Assembly: GCA_902594145.1 (NCBI GenBank)
Contig: CACJLA010000002.1
Coordinates: forward strand, 62,001 to 126,000
Direction: 5' to 3'
From: an uncultured Alphaproteobacteria bacterium
GTDB taxonomy: Bacteria > Pseudomonadota > Alphaproteobacteria > HIMB59
Length of the DNA: 64,000 nt
The notes below the pieces were generated by a model that searched no databases, had not been told where the DNA came from, and saw only the letters and a program-made list of their open reading frames with translations. The first letter of the stretch is position 1; the number at the start of each line of letters is the position of its first letter. A program made the translations under genes and the position numbers. Positions 1 through 10,909 of the stretch are shown piece by piece.

Positions 1-872
1 GCATGATAACTCGATCTAGTCATTGGTGAGGATGAAATCATTTTAAAACCGATATTTAAACAGTAATTGTAGAGACTTTTGAATTCATCTGGAGAGTAGA
101 ACTTGTGTACTTTTTCATGATGGACAGAGGGCTGAAGATACTGTCCAATGGTAACAAAATCTATATTAGAATTTTTCATATCCTTTATAACCTCAATTAT
201 TTCTGAGTAATCTTCTCCCAATCCAATCATAATACCAGACTTAGTAAAAATTGTTTTATCAAATTCTTTCACCTCTCTTAATAATTTTAAACTCTCTAAG
301 TAATTAGAGCCAGGTCTGATTTGTTTATAAATTCTAGGAACAGTTTCTAAATTATGATTAAAAACATCAGGTTTCACTTTTGCTATATCAATATAATTTC
401 TATTTTTTCTTAAAAAATCTGGCGTGAGTATTTCTATACTTGTAGTATTTGAAAGTTCCCTTATGTATCTAATTGTATCGATAAAATGTTGAGCTCCACC
501 GTCTGGTAAGTCATCTCTATCAACGCTCGTAACTACAACATGTTTTAGTCCTAATTTCAGAACAGATTTGGCAACATTTAATGGCTCCATGGGGTCAGGC
601 GGCTCAGATGGTTTACCTGTTTTAACATTACAAAATGCACAAGCTCTTGTACAGGTATCTCCTAATATCATAAATGTAGCGTGCTTTTTTTCCCAGCATT
701 CTCCAATATTTGGACATGCAGCTTCTTGACATACGGTAACCAAATTATGAGAATTAACTATATCTAGTGTTTCAAAATATTTTTTTGAAGTTGGGGCTTT
801 AACTTTAAGCCAATTTGGTTTCTTAAGCGTGGTTGGATTAAATTTTTTGATTTTTTCTGGATGTCTAATCAT
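1..872 (-). CDS. lipA: Lipoyl synthase, 3' part truncated by the window edge
   Basis: Reverse-strand reading from ATG at 872: [27 protein letters not shown]...[41 protein letters not shown]; radical-SAM CxxxCxxC-type motif typical of LipA; not in the ORF track because it runs off the window. Confidence 0.95.
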   Translation of the reverse strand, partial: MIRHPEKIKKFNPTTLKKPNWLKVKAPTSKKYFETLDIVNSHNLVTVCQEAACPNIGECWEKKHATFMILGDTCTRACAFCNVKTGKPSEPPDPMEPLNVAKSVLKLGLKHVVVTSVDRDDLPDGGAQHFIDTIRYIRELSNTTSIEILTPDFLRKNRNYIDIAKVKPDVFNHNLETVPRIYKQIRPGSNYLESLKLLREVKEFDKTIFTKSGIMIGLGEDYSEIIEVIKDMKNSNIDFVTIGQYLQPSVHHEKVHKFYSPDEFKSLYNYCLNIGFKMISSSPMTRSSYH

Positions 873-874
873 GA

Positions 875-2248
875 TTAAAAATGAAGGGGTTTTTCAAATG
901 CAGACAAGACACTTTCATGAATAGACTCTGATAAGGTAGGATGGGCAAACACCGTGTTAATAAACTCATCTTCAGTTGATTCAGATGAAATTGCTAAACC
1001 AAATGTTGCTATCATTTCTGTTACATCTGGGCCAATAAGATGGGCACCCAAAACTTCTCCTGTCTCAGAATTAAAAAGTGTTTTAACAAAACCATATGAA
1101 TTGGACATTGTTTGTGATTTACCATTTGCTAAAAAAGGAAAGTTACCTGATTTGTAAGGTGTATTATTTTCTTTTAGTTGTTGCTCCGTAAAACCAACTG
1201 TGGCTATTTGAGGTAGGCTATAAATACAGCCAGGTATATGATTTTCTTTTGGCTTATGTGTATCTTTTCCAGATGAAATATAACTAACACAGTTTATGGC
1301 ATCATGCATAGCCTTATGAGCTAACCAAGGAGCACCAATTATATCACCAATTGCAAATAAACCATTTACATTGGTTTCATAGTTATGATTAGTGCCAATG
1401 TAACCTGTATTAGTTAAATTCAAATCAAGTGTGCTTATAAAATCTCTGTCTAAATTAGGTAAGACACCTACAGAGAGTATCAAAGCATCACAAACTACAT
1501 TTTTATTATTATTTTTGAATGAGATAGATTTTTTTTCTTCAACTATATTCTCAATCTTTGCGTTTAATTCAAATTTAATACCTTTTTTCTCAAAAATTTT
1601 TTTTGCTTCATTAGAGATATCACTATCAAATTGAGGAAGAATTTTACCTTGAGATTCAAATACTATAACCTCTGATCCTAAAGCATTATAAATACTTGCA
1701 AACTCTATACCAATAGCACCTGATCCTATAATACATAGTTTTTTTGGAAGAAATTTAGGTATCATTGCTTCTTTGGAACTCCATATTAAGTCAGAAAATT
1801 TAATATCGCCTATTGTTCTGGGTTTACAGCCTGTGGCAATAATCATATTTTTTGAAATGATTTCATCAGAGGGTGTTTCAACATAAAATTCATTATCTAT
1901 TTTTCTTGGATAAGCGCGGTGCTTATATATATCTATTTTATTTTTTTTCATTAATGAACTAACACCCTTAGATAAATTTTCTGATGCGGTTCTTGACATC
2001 TCAACAACTTTATTCAGGGCTATTTTGGTGAGGTCTTTTTTATCTAGTCCGAAGTGATTAGCCTCTTCCATGAATTCTGCAGAGTGAAGAAGAGATTTTG
2101 TTGGAATACATCCCCAATTGAGGCACACTCCTCCTAGTTTATCTTCTTCAAACAGGGCAACCTTCATTCCAAGTTGAGCAGCTTTTATAGCAGCGACGTA
2201 TCCACCAGGGCCACCACCAACAATTGATAAATCATATTTATTTGTCAT
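875..2248 (-). CDS. lpdA: Dihydrolipoamide dehydrogenase (PDH E3)
   Basis: [20 protein letters not shown] motif, [16 protein letters not shown] redox-active disulfide, HAHPTLSE-like C-terminus. Confidence 0.96.
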   Translation of the reverse strand: MTNKYDLSIVGGGPGGYVAAIKAAQLGMKVALFEEDKLGGVCLNWGCIPTKSLLHSAEFMEEANHFGLDKKDLTKIALNKVVEMSRTASENLSKGVSSLMKKNKIDIYKHRAYPRKIDNEFYVETPSDEIISKNMIIATGCKPRTIGDIKFSDLIWSSKEAMIPKFLPKKLCIIGSGAIGIEFASIYNALGSEVIVFESQGKILPQFDSDISNEAKKIFEKKGIKFELNAKIENIVEEKKSISFKNNNKNVVCDALILSVGVLPNLDRDFISTLDLNLTNTGYIGTNHNYETNVNGLFAIGDIIGAPWLAHKAMHDAINCVSYISSGKDTHKPKENHIPGCIYSLPQIATVGFTEQQLKENNTPYKSGNFPFLANGKSQTMSNSYGFVKTLFNSETGEVLGAHLIGPDVTEMIATFGLAISSESTEDEFINTVFAHPTLSESIHESVLSAFEKPLHF

Positions 2249-3521
2249 CTGATATAATTTCCATATTTTGTACTATACTTGATAAAAATTGAGAAGCTAG
2301 AACACCATCGACTGCTCTATGATCGCAAGATAATGTCAAATTTATAAAACTTCCTATTTCTATCTTCCCTTTGTCAACAAAAACATCCTCAAATATTTGT
2401 CCTACTGCAAGTATGTATGTTTGACCAGGCAGAATAATGGCATCAAAGCTTCGGATATTAAATGATCCCAAGTTAGATATACTTATTACGCCATCCGACA
2501 GATCAGAGGGAGAAAGTTTGTTATCTCTAGTTAAATTTATCTTATCATTAAGATTGGAGTTTATTTGTTTTAAAGTAAGGTCGTTAATTTTTTTTATTAC
2601 GGGCATTTTTAAACCAAATTTAGAGTCAACTGCAATGCCTATATTATGATGATCGTTAATAAAAAATTCTCCATTGTCTTTGTATGTACAATTTGAGTCT
2701 GGAAATGCTTTAAATGCTTTAGATATAGCCTGCATTAAGATTGCATTTAGTGAATACTTATTTCCTTTTAGTTTTTGATCTTTCCTAAATTTTAATAGAT
2801 TAGACATATGTACTCTGGTATTTAAATAGAAATGGGGAATATTATTTTTAGAATGAAGTGTTGCTTTTGCTATAGCCTGTCTTAACTTATTTATATTTAA
2901 ATTATCTGACAACTGATTTGAGTCTATTACATCTCTTAGAATAATTCTGTTATGTGGTCCTGAGCCATTGATATTTGATAAATTCACTGATTTTTCAGTA
3001 GATATTTTTTTTGCAAGCGGAGATATAAATAATCTTAAAATACCATTATCCTGGTCTTTATTAACTACAAGGTCTTCAGAGTGTATTCTTCTTTTGTTAG
3101 GTTTTATTTTAGAAATATCTAAATTATTTTTTAATGCTAATTTTTTTGCAAGTGGTGTAATTAAAATATTATCAGATAATAAATTTTGATCATTTTCAGG
3201 GATTGGTATATTTTGAGTTTGTATTTTATTATTTGTATCTCTATTTTTTAAAAAATTATTTATATCCTCTTGAGTAAAAGATAAATCATCTGAAATTATA
3301 GCAACTAACTGATTAACATCGGCTGTTTCACCTTCCTTAGATAATATTTTAGCAACATATCCATCCTCTGGTGACTCATACTCCATGGTGGCTTTATCTG
3401 TTTCTACTTCAAATAAAACTTCGCCACTTAATATTGGGTCATTTTCTTTTTTTATCCATCTAACAATTTTTCCGTCCTCCATTGTGGGAGACAAGGAAGG
3501 TAAATTAACTTCAAATAACAT
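2238..3521 (-). CDS. pdhC: Dihydrolipoamide acetyltransferase (PDH E2)
   Basis: N-terminal lipoyl domain ([14 protein letters not shown]), peripheral subunit-binding domain, C-terminal LSCDHRAVDG catalytic motif. Confidence 0.95.
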   Translation of the reverse strand: MLFEVNLPSLSPTMEDGKIVRWIKKENDPILSGEVLFEVETDKATMEYESPEDGYVAKILSKEGETADVNQLVAIISDDLSFTQEDINNFLKNRDTNNKIQTQNIPIPENDQNLLSDNILITPLAKKLALKNNLDISKIKPNKRRIHSEDLVVNKDQDNGILRLFISPLAKKISTEKSVNLSNINGSGPHNRIILRDVIDSNQLSDNLNINKLRQAIAKATLHSKNNIPHFYLNTRVHMSNLLKFRKDQKLKGNKYSLNAILMQAISKAFKAFPDSNCTYKDNGEFFINDHHNIGIAVDSKFGLKMPVIKKINDLTLKQINSNLNDKINLTRDNKLSPSDLSDGVISISNLGSFNIRSFDAIILPGQTYILAVGQIFEDVFVDKGKIEIGSFINLTLSCDHRAVDGVLASQFLSSIVQNMEIISDDK

Positions 3522-4891
3522 TATTTTGTATAAGAAACTTTTTTTACAGCAGATGTGATTTCGTCAGTATTAGGTAGTGCCAATTTTTCTAAATTTTCAG
3601 CGTAAGGCATTGGGACATCTTTTCCACTAACTTTAATTATTTCTGAGTCAAGGTAATCAAAGCAATTTGATTGAATAAGGTAAGATAAGTGTGAACCAAA
3701 ACTTGTATTGCCCCATCCATCCTCAACTATAACAACTCTATTTGTTTTCTTAACTGATTTGTAAATAAGATCTTCATCTAAAGGTTTAATAGATCTAAGG
3801 TCAATTATATCAGGTTTTATACCTAATTTTTCTATTGAAGGAAGAGCATTCAATATTCGTTGAACTGACATTGAAAAACCAATAATAGTTACGTCGCTAC
3901 CCTCTTTTATTAGATTTGCTTTACCAATTGGAATCAAGAAATCGTTTTCTTCAGGTACATTACTTTTTTCTTTGTAGAGTAATTCATGCTCTAAAAAAAC
4001 AACAGGATTAGGATTTCGAATTGATGATTTTAATAAACCCTTTGCATCCCTTGCATTTGATGGCGCAACAACTAACAAACCTGGTATATGAGAAAACCAA
4101 GAAATAAAACATTGACTATGTTGTGCGCCTACTCTAGCGGCCGCACCATTTGGGCCACGAAATACTATAGGCACATTAATCTCTCCGCCTGACATGTACA
4201 AAGACTTAGCGGCGGAGTTGACAATCTGATCAATTGCCTGCATTGAAAAATTAAAAGTCATAAACTCACAAATTGGCTTGAGTCCAGACATAGCTGCACC
4301 TATCGCAAGACCCGTAAAACCGTGCTCAGAGATAGGAGTGTCTAATACTCTTTTTGAACCAAACTTATCTAAAAGACCCTGGGTTACTTTATATGCACCA
4401 TCATATTCAGCTACTTCTTCTCCTAAAAGAAAAACATCTTTATCTAAATTCATTTCTTCCTCAATAGCTTGATTCAAAGCCTCTCTCATTGTGATTTCTT
4501 TTTCAGACCAATTCTTTAATTCCATGCCATCTGATTGCTCTTTTAGAAGAGAACTCATAGAAATATTAATTTCTTTAATATTCTTTTCAGAGCCATTAGG
4601 AATCACAGGTGGAGCACTTTCAATAGTTTTTTCTATTTTTTCTTCAATTTCTTCACCCTCAACCGTCAGTAATGCTATCTCAGAGTTGACACTAATATTT
4701 TCAGAGCCCTCTTTTACTAATATTTTTTCAATTTTACCATCATCAGGAGACTCAAGTTCCATAGTGGCTTTATCAGTCTCTATTTCTGCTAAAATATCTC
4801 CTGAAAGTACTTCATCTCCCTCTTTAACTAACCATTTGACTATATTACCTGTTTCCATAGTTGGAGATAATGCCGGAAGTAATATTTTCAT
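3521..4891 (-). CDS. pdhB: Pyruvate dehydrogenase E1 beta with N-terminal lipoyl domain
   Basis: Lipoyl domain [17 protein letters not shown] fused to a transketolase-like E1-beta ([12 protein letters not shown]...[17 protein letters not shown]). Confidence 0.95.
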   Translation of the reverse strand: MKILLPALSPTMETGNIVKWLVKEGDEVLSGDILAEIETDKATMELESPDDGKIEKILVKEGSENISVNSEIALLTVEGEEIEEKIEKTIESAPPVIPNGSEKNIKEINISMSSLLKEQSDGMELKNWSEKEITMREALNQAIEEEMNLDKDVFLLGEEVAEYDGAYKVTQGLLDKFGSKRVLDTPISEHGFTGLAIGAAMSGLKPICEFMTFNFSMQAIDQIVNSAAKSLYMSGGEINVPIVFRGPNGAAARVGAQHSQCFISWFSHIPGLLVVAPSNARDAKGLLKSSIRNPNPVVFLEHELLYKEKSNVPEENDFLIPIGKANLIKEGSDVTIIGFSMSVQRILNALPSIEKLGIKPDIIDLRSIKPLDEDLIYKSVKKTNRVVIVEDGWGNTSFGSHLSYLIQSNCFDYLDSEIIKVSGKDVPMPYAENLEKLALPNTDEITSAVKKVSYTK

Positions 4892-5865
4892 AAATAGACC
4901 TCAGTGAATAAATCTTTTATATCTGGGAGTGGTGACTCTAGTGAGAATTTTTCGACATCTTTAATTTGTCTCTTAATATTGCTCTCAATATCTTTAATAG
5001 TGTCTTCTTCAATTTTAAATTCTTTTAATAGAGTTTCTTTCATCATTAATACTGGGTCTATTTCCTTCATTTTATTTACTTCATCTTTGGTTCTATAAAG
5101 ACCAGGATCTGACATTGAGTGGCCCCTAAACCTGTAAGTATCCATTTCAATGATATATGGTTTGGAGTTATTATTTATGTAATCTCTTGCTCTTATGGCC
5201 GCATCACTTACTGTAAAGAAGTTCATTCCGTCTACCTTTTCACCTTCAATATCGAATACAGTAGCTCTTTCAAAGAGGTCGTTTCCTGCTGCTGATCTGC
5301 CTATAGATGTTCCCATTCCATATTTATTATTTTCAATAATAAACAAGACGGGTAGCTGCCAAAGTGATGCCAAATTAAAAGCTTCAAATACTTGACCATT
5401 ACTCATTGCACCATCACCAAGATAAACTCTAGAAATTTTTTTTTCATTTCTGTATTTATGAGCAAAGCCTATACCAACGCCTAAAGGAACTTGAGCGCCT
5501 ACTATACCGTGGCCACCATAAAATCTATTTGCTTTAGAGAACATATGCATTGATCCACCCTTACCTTTTGAAATTCCATCTTTTCTTCCAGTTAATTCTG
5601 ACATAACTAATTTAGGGTCTACCCCACGGGCTAAAATATGTCCGTGATCCCTATATGCAGTAATAACAGTATCCTCAGAATTTATAGAGGAAAGGATGCC
5701 TATAACAACAGCCTCTTGACCAATATATAGATGACAAAACCCACCAATTTTACCAGCACCATATAATTGAGCAGCCTTTTCCTCAAATTTCCTTATTAAA
5801 AACATTTTTTCGTAAAACTTTAATAGCTGGTCGTTTGAGAAAGAATTAGAAGTTTTTTTATCCAT
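4888..5865 (-). CDS. pdhA: Pyruvate dehydrogenase E1 alpha
   Basis: ThPP motif [42 protein letters not shown]. Confidence 0.95.
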   Translation of the reverse strand: MDKKTSNSFSNDQLLKFYEKMFLIRKFEEKAAQLYGAGKIGGFCHLYIGQEAVVIGILSSINSEDTVITAYRDHGHILARGVDPKLVMSELTGRKDGISKGKGGSMHMFSKANRFYGGHGIVGAQVPLGVGIGFAHKYRNEKKISRVYLGDGAMSNGQVFEAFNLASLWQLPVLFIIENNKYGMGTSIGRSAAGNDLFERATVFDIEGEKVDGMNFFTVSDAAIRARDYINNNSKPYIIEMDTYRFRGHSMSDPGLYRTKDEVNKMKEIDPVLMMKETLLKEFKIEEDTIKDIESNIKRQIKDVEKFSLESPLPDIKDLFTEVYL

Positions 5866-5866
5866 A

Positions 5867-6154
5867 TTAATCTAATTTAATAATTGTTTCACCTTCTTCA
5901 ATACTGATATTTTTTTGATTTGCTAATTCATCAATATAGTCATCTTTGTTATTATAAAAAGAATTTAAATCGATATTAATATCTAACATTTTTTGATCGA
6001 GATTGGATTGATATTTTTCATACATTTTTTCCTCATATTGATAAATTAAAAAGTTACCGATATTAAACTTTCCATAAATTGTATGGTATAATAGGTAAAT
6101 CAATACAAATACAAAAAAGAAATTTATTAAGCTACTAGCTTTTAAAAACTTCAC
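5867..6154 (-). CDS. Septum formation initiator (FtsB/DivIC-like)
   Basis: Small 95 aa single N-terminal TM protein with short coiled-coil, located next to eno and the pdh operon as in other alphaproteobacteria. Confidence 0.65.
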   Translation of the reverse strand: MKFLKASSLINFFFVFVLIYLLYHTIYGKFNIGNFLIYQYEEKMYEKYQSNLDQKMLDINIDLNSFYNNKDDYIDELANQKNISIEEGETIIKLD

Positions 6155-7406
6155 TTAATTCACCAGCATAACCTTGAATTTTATCATTTTCTGATATTCT
6201 AAGTAACTGATTATATTTTGCAACTCTATCTGATCTAGCCAATGAGCCAGTTTTAATTAAAGGACAATGTGATGCAACAGCTAAATCAGCTATAAAAGAG
6301 TCTTCTGTCTCACCTGATCTATGAGACATTATAGATGCAAAATTGTTTTCTGTTGCCAATTTAATAGCCTCTAGAGTTTCTGTTACTGTACCAATTTGAT
6401 TTAATTTTATTAAAATACTATTAGCCTGTTTCTCATCGATGCCAGTTTTTAATTTTTGTATATTTGTTACAAAAAGATCATCACCAACTAAACGTATTTT
6501 AGAACCTAGTTTACTTGTAATTTTCACCCAACCCTCATAATCTTCTTCATTAAGTGCGTCTTCAATTGAAAATATAGGATATTTATCACATATATTTTCA
6601 TAAACACTGATCATTTCTTCTGTTGAATAAGAGTTACCCTCAAAGTTATATTTTCCATTTGAATAAAATTCACTAGAGGCTGCATCTAATGAGATTTTAA
6701 AGTGATCATTTAGTTTATAACCTGCTTTTGAAATTGAGTAACATATTAGGTCTAGTACATCTAGATGAGATTTTAAATTAGGAGCAAATCCTCCTTCGTC
6801 ACCAATATTAGTATTAAGAGAACGAGATTTTAATTCTTTCTTTATATTTTTAATTACAGAGTGTGTGGAAGATAAAGCTTCAGTTAATGATTTAAATCCT
6901 ATTGGTAAAATCATAAACTCTTGAAAATCAACTTCATTATCCGCATGTTGACCACCGTTAATTACGTTAAGCATTGGTACTGGGATAGTTAAATTTTCAG
7001 TACCTTGAGATAAGAATATGAATCCAAAATTTGAGTAAGACCATGCCCTATAGTAGGCAAGGCTTAAAGACAAAATAGCATTCGCGCCAAATTTAGATTT
7101 ATTTTCTGTTCCGTCTAAATCTATCAAAAATTTATCAAAATCTTTAAAACCATTGAAAGACTTTTCTATAATTATTGGTTTAATTAATTCATTAACATTA
7201 GTTACAGCTTTAAGTACACCTTTACCACTCATTCTATTAGAGTCTAAATCTCTTAGCTCTAAAGCCTCGAATTTTCCAGTTGAAGCACCTGATGGAACCA
7301 TTCCTCGAAAAGGAAATGGAATATTTTCAAAGATTAATTCACATTCAACAGTTGGGTTTCCCCTACTATCAAAAATTTCTCTTGCTGTTATGTTTTTAAG
7401 TTTCAT
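6135..7406 (-). CDS. eno: Enolase
   Basis: ITAREIFDSRGNPTVECE, SHRSGETEDSFIADLAVA. Confidence 0.97.
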   Translation of the reverse strand: MKLKNITAREIFDSRGNPTVECELIFENIPFPFRGMVPSGASTGKFEALELRDLDSNRMSGKGVLKAVTNVNELIKPIIIEKSFNGFKDFDKFLIDLDGTENKSKFGANAILSLSLAYYRAWSYSNFGFIFLSQGTENLTIPVPMLNVINGGQHADNEVDFQEFMILPIGFKSLTEALSSTHSVIKNIKKELKSRSLNTNIGDEGGFAPNLKSHLDVLDLICYSISKAGYKLNDHFKISLDAASSEFYSNGKYNFEGNSYSTEEMISVYENICDKYPIFSIEDALNEEDYEGWVKITSKLGSKIRLVGDDLFVTNIQKLKTGIDEKQANSILIKLNQIGTVTETLEAIKLATENNFASIMSHRSGETEDSFIADLAVASHCPLIKTGSLARSDRVAKYNQLLRISENDKIQGYAGELSEVFKS

Positions 7407-8231
7407 CTATTTTGCCGCCTTGTTTATTTTATTAATAGTATTTAAAAGTTTTGGCATTTTATGTAAATAAATCATATTAGGGCCATCACTTAATGCTTTT
7501 TCTGGGTTTGGGTGTGTTTCAATAAAGAAACCTGCTATTCTCAACGAAGAAGCAGCTTTAGATAGAGGAACTACATACTCTCTAGCACCTCCACTTTTTT
7601 TTCCCATTCCACCTGGAAGTTGTACGCTATGAGTTGAGTCAAAAATAATTGGATATCCAAATTCTTTCATAAAATGAATACCTTTAAAATCATTTATTAA
7701 GTAATTGTATCCAAATGAATTTCCTCTTTCAGTAATAAGTATTTTTTTATTATTTTCATTTTCAATTTTTATAATGATATTTGAAACTTCTTTATGAGAT
7801 AAGAATTGTCCCTTTTTAACATTTACAATCTTTTTTGTTTGTGCGGCAGATTTTATCAAGTCGGTTTGTCTGCACAAGAATGCTGGAATCTGTATAACAT
7901 CTAAAAGTTCAGCTAACTTGTCTATTTGGGAGGTCTCGTGTACATCTGATGTAATAGAAATTTGAAGATCATTTTTAAGATTTTTTAAAATATCTAATGA
8001 TTTATCGAAAGAAATTTTATTTCTAATTGTTTGGTCAGAACTTCTATTAGCTTTATCAAAACTACATTTAAATATTAAATTAAACTTTTCTTTATTTGCA
8101 TATTTAATTAGAGACTTTGCAACTTGTCTGACTAACTTTTCATTTTCTAATAGACATGGGCCAGATATTAATGTGAGTCTATCAGTATCATTTTTAATTA
8201 ACTGTTTAGATAAAAAAACTGATTTAGGCAT
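7407..8231 (-). CDS. kdsA: 3-deoxy-8-phosphooctulonate synthase
   Basis: LISGPCLLENE, FKCSFDKANRSS, PIIFDSTHSVQLPGG, FFIETHPNPEKALSDGPNM. Confidence 0.95.
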   Translation of the reverse strand: MPKSVFLSKQLIKNDTDRLTLISGPCLLENEKLVRQVAKSLIKYANKEKFNLIFKCSFDKANRSSDQTIRNKISFDKSLDILKNLKNDLQISITSDVHETSQIDKLAELLDVIQIPAFLCRQTDLIKSAAQTKKIVNVKKGQFLSHKEVSNIIIKIENENNKKILITERGNSFGYNYLINDFKGIHFMKEFGYPIIFDSTHSVQLPGGMGKKSGGAREYVVPLSKAASSLRIAGFFIETHPNPEKALSDGPNMIYLHKMPKLLNTINKINKAAK

Positions 8232-9843
8232 TTTTATTAATTAAACTATTTTTGATAAAAGAGAAGAAAATTGGATGAGGCTTAAATGGTTTTGATTTTA
8301 GTTCAGGGTGAAACTGAACACCTAAAAACCATTTATGATTTTTATTTTCGATAATTTCCAATAGTTTTTTATCTTTAGAAAAACCTGAAAAAACCAAACC
8401 TTTTTTTTCAATAGAAGATCTATATTTAGGATTTACTTCATACCTATGTCTATGTCTTTCGTGAATTAATTTTTTTTTATAAACTTTTGATGCTAAAGAT
8501 TTCTCTTTTATATAACAGGGATATGAACCTAATCTCATTGTAGCTCCTAAATCATTCTCTTTGGTCCTTTTAACTTTTTGATTTTTTTTACTCCATTCAG
8601 TCATTAAGGATATGACATTATTTTTGTGTTTACCAAATTCAGAACTTCCAGAATTTTTCATTTTTAATACATTTTTGGTAAATTCAATGATAGATAATTG
8701 CATACCTAAACAAATACCCAAGAAAGGAATTTGATTTACTCTAGCATGCCTAATAGCCTCTATTTTTCCACTTATACCTCTATTTCCAAAACCTCCTGGT
8801 ATCAAAATACCTGCAGCCTTACTAAGTAACTCTCCAACATTTTTTTTGTTTATTGTTTCAGAGTCAATCCATTTTATTTTAACATTTGCTTTATTATGAA
8901 CACCGGCATGATAGATAGCCTCATAGAGTGATTTATAACTATCTTTTAAATGAACATATTTTCCAATAATAAATATATTTAGTTCCTCCTTAGCCCTTGA
9001 TTCTAACACTTCAAAATTTGTCCATTTTGAAAGGTCTTTTTTCTTTGTAGATTTTATATTTAAACTTTTAATAACTAGGTCATCTAATTTAGATTTAGAT
9101 AATAGAGAAGGAACTTGATAAATGCTTCCCACATCATAAGATGGTATCACCGCATTTGTAGGTACGTTACAGAACAAACTAATTTTTTGAATTTCTTCAT
9201 ACTTTATTTTTTTATTACTTCTACATACTATTATATCAGGCTGAATACCTGCATTTAAAAGTTCTTTTACTGAATGTTGAGTTGGTTTAGTTTTAATTTC
9301 ACCTGATGTCTGTATATAAGGAAGCAAAGTTAAATGTATAAGAAGCGTTTCGAGTTGTCTTTCGTTTTTAAATTGTCTAATGGCTTCTAAAAAAGGAAGG
9401 CTTTCAATATCTCCAACAGTACCTCCAATTTCACAAATAATAACGTCATCTTTATTAGTTGATTTTTTTATTGTATTTTTAATTTCTTCGGTGACATGAG
9501 GAATAACTTGCACTGTTGAGCCTAAATATTCACCCTTTCTTTCTTTAGATAAAATAATTGAGTATATTTTACCTGAAGATATTGAATCATTTTTTGAACA
9601 TTTTATGTCTGTAAATCTTTCATAGTGACCTAGATCTAAATCAGTCTCATAACCATCATCTGTTACATAAACCTCACCATGTTGATATGGGCTCATTGTT
9701 CCTGGGTCAACATTTAGATAAGGATCTAATTTTCGAATTTTGAGTTTTATACCTCTAGATCTTAGAAGAGAGGCTAATGAAGCAGTGACTATTCCCTTAC
9801 CAAGTGATGATACCACACCTCCGGTAACGAAAATTAATTTCAC
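8224..9843 (-). CDS. pyrG: CTP synthase
   Basis: MKLIFVTGGVVSSLGKGI...KLDPYLNVDPGTMSPYQHGEV; glutaminase motif FLGICLGMQL; VQFHPE. Confidence 0.97.
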   Translation of the reverse strand: MKLIFVTGGVVSSLGKGIVTASLASLLRSRGIKLKIRKLDPYLNVDPGTMSPYQHGEVYVTDDGYETDLDLGHYERFTDIKCSKNDSISSGKIYSIILSKERKGEYLGSTVQVIPHVTEEIKNTIKKSTNKDDVIICEIGGTVGDIESLPFLEAIRQFKNERQLETLLIHLTLLPYIQTSGEIKTKPTQHSVKELLNAGIQPDIIVCRSNKKIKYEEIQKISLFCNVPTNAVIPSYDVGSIYQVPSLLSKSKLDDLVIKSLNIKSTKKKDLSKWTNFEVLESRAKEELNIFIIGKYVHLKDSYKSLYEAIYHAGVHNKANVKIKWIDSETINKKNVGELLSKAAGILIPGGFGNRGISGKIEAIRHARVNQIPFLGICLGMQLSIIEFTKNVLKMKNSGSSEFGKHKNNVISLMTEWSKKNQKVKRTKENDLGATMRLGSYPCYIKEKSLASKVYKKKLIHERHRHRYEVNPKYRSSIEKKGLVFSGFSKDKKLLEIIENKNHKWFLGVQFHPELKSKPFKPHPIFFSFIKNSLINKNA

Positions 9844-10163
9844 TGATTAGGCACTTCTGGAATCATTTCCTCTATAGACTCATCTAAGATAATTTCTTCC
9901 TGAATAGTCTCTAAATCAGTTGAAGAAGAATATTGTTTTGTAATAATTGCACCCATAAACAAACACCAAAACAAAAAACCAAAACCTAAAACATAAGTTA
10001 TTTTTGTCATACCTGAAAATGAAGATTTGTTTGCTGTCATACCGCCAGTAAGAGAAGTTTGAGTACCCAAACCAAGACTGCCGCCTTCAGTTTTTTGAAA
10101 TAATATTATTAGAATTAGAACTATTCCAATAACCGCACTTATAATTAGAAAAAGATTTATCAT
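9840..10163 (-). CDS. secG: Preprotein translocase subunit SecG
   Basis: Two TM segments and GGSLGLGTQTSLTGG glycine-rich region; next to tpiA as expected. Confidence 0.85.
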   Translation of the reverse strand: MINLFLIISAVIGIVLILIILFQKTEGGSLGLGTQTSLTGGMTANKSSFSGMTKITYVLGFGFLFWCLFMGAIITKQYSSSTDLETIQEEIILDESIEEMIPEVPNQ

Positions 10164-10167
10164 AATG

Positions 10168-10878
10168 TCATTTAAAATATTTAATAAAGGGAGGTTTTGT
10201 AGAAGCCGAGCCTACCAAAACTCCGTTTAAATTTTGTAAACTTAAAATATCTTTAATATTTGATAAATTTACCGAACCACCATATAAAATATTTATTTTT
10301 TTAAAAGAATAATTTTTCAATATTTTTGATAAAAATCCCAAAATATCCTCAATTTCTGATAATTTGGGCGTTAATCCAGTACCAATTGACCATAATGGCT
10401 CATAAGCTAAGACGACTTCTTCGTAATTATTAGATTTTTTAAATATTTTATTAATTTGTTTTTTTAAAAAAACTTTAGTTTTTTTTGATTTATAAATCTT
10501 TATCGGTTCTCCAATACATACAATGGGATTTATTTTATTAATTAAACAAAGGTCTGTTTTTTTTTGTACAATCAAATCCGTTTCACCAAAATTAGATCTG
10601 ACTTCAGAGTGTCCAAGAATACAATACTTAATCTTGTTAGTTACTAGGTCTTCAATATCTATTGAGCCAGTACTAGCACCTTTACCATGCAAATCTATAT
10701 TTTGTGCAGCATATATATTTTTTGAATATCTAGATTTAAGAGAGAGATTATAAAAGTTATTTGGACTACAAATAAGTTTGTACTTTTTTGTAGTTGGAAG
10801 ATTTGATACAATTTTAGATAGGTTCATACTTTCGGTTATATTTAAATATGATTTCCAATTAAATATTATATATTTCAT
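10168..10878 (-). CDS. tpiA: Triosephosphate isomerase
   Basis: KYIIFNWKSYLN start, ILGHSEVR, VVLAYEPLWSIGTG, YGGSV. The ORF track starts at 10935 but the canonical N-terminus is the internal Met at 10878. Confidence 0.92.
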   Translation of the reverse strand: MKYIIFNWKSYLNITESMNLSKIVSNLPTTKKYKLICSPNNFYNLSLKSRYSKNIYAAQNIDLHGKGASTGSIDIEDLVTNKIKYCILGHSEVRSNFGETDLIVQKKTDLCLINKINPIVCIGEPIKIYKSKKTKVFLKKQINKIFKKSNNYEEVVLAYEPLWSIGTGLTPKLSEIEDILGFLSKILKNYSFKKINILYGGSVNLSNIKDILSLQNLNGVLVGSASTKPPFIKYFK

Positions 10879-10909
10879 AAGGTTAACTGATATCAAAATA
10901 CTGAGATAA

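Noticed and set aside
954-1634. Short plus-strand ORFs (67 aa each) over lpdA
   Set aside because: Antisense shadows of a conserved CDS; same reasoning applies to the other 60-120 aa ORFs opposite nuo, lon, clpX, lpx and dnaE genes
3521-4891. Lipoyl domain fused to PDH E1 beta as a novelty
   Set aside because: Known arrangement in alphaproteobacterial pyruvate dehydrogenases
4491-4907. 138-aa plus-strand ORF antisense to pdhB
   Set aside because: Fully overlaps a well-conserved minus-strand gene; serine/isoleucine-rich translation typical of an antisense shadow ORF with no recognisable domain
7153-7470. 105-aa plus-strand ORF over eno/kdsA junction
   Set aside because: Shadow ORF across two conserved genes
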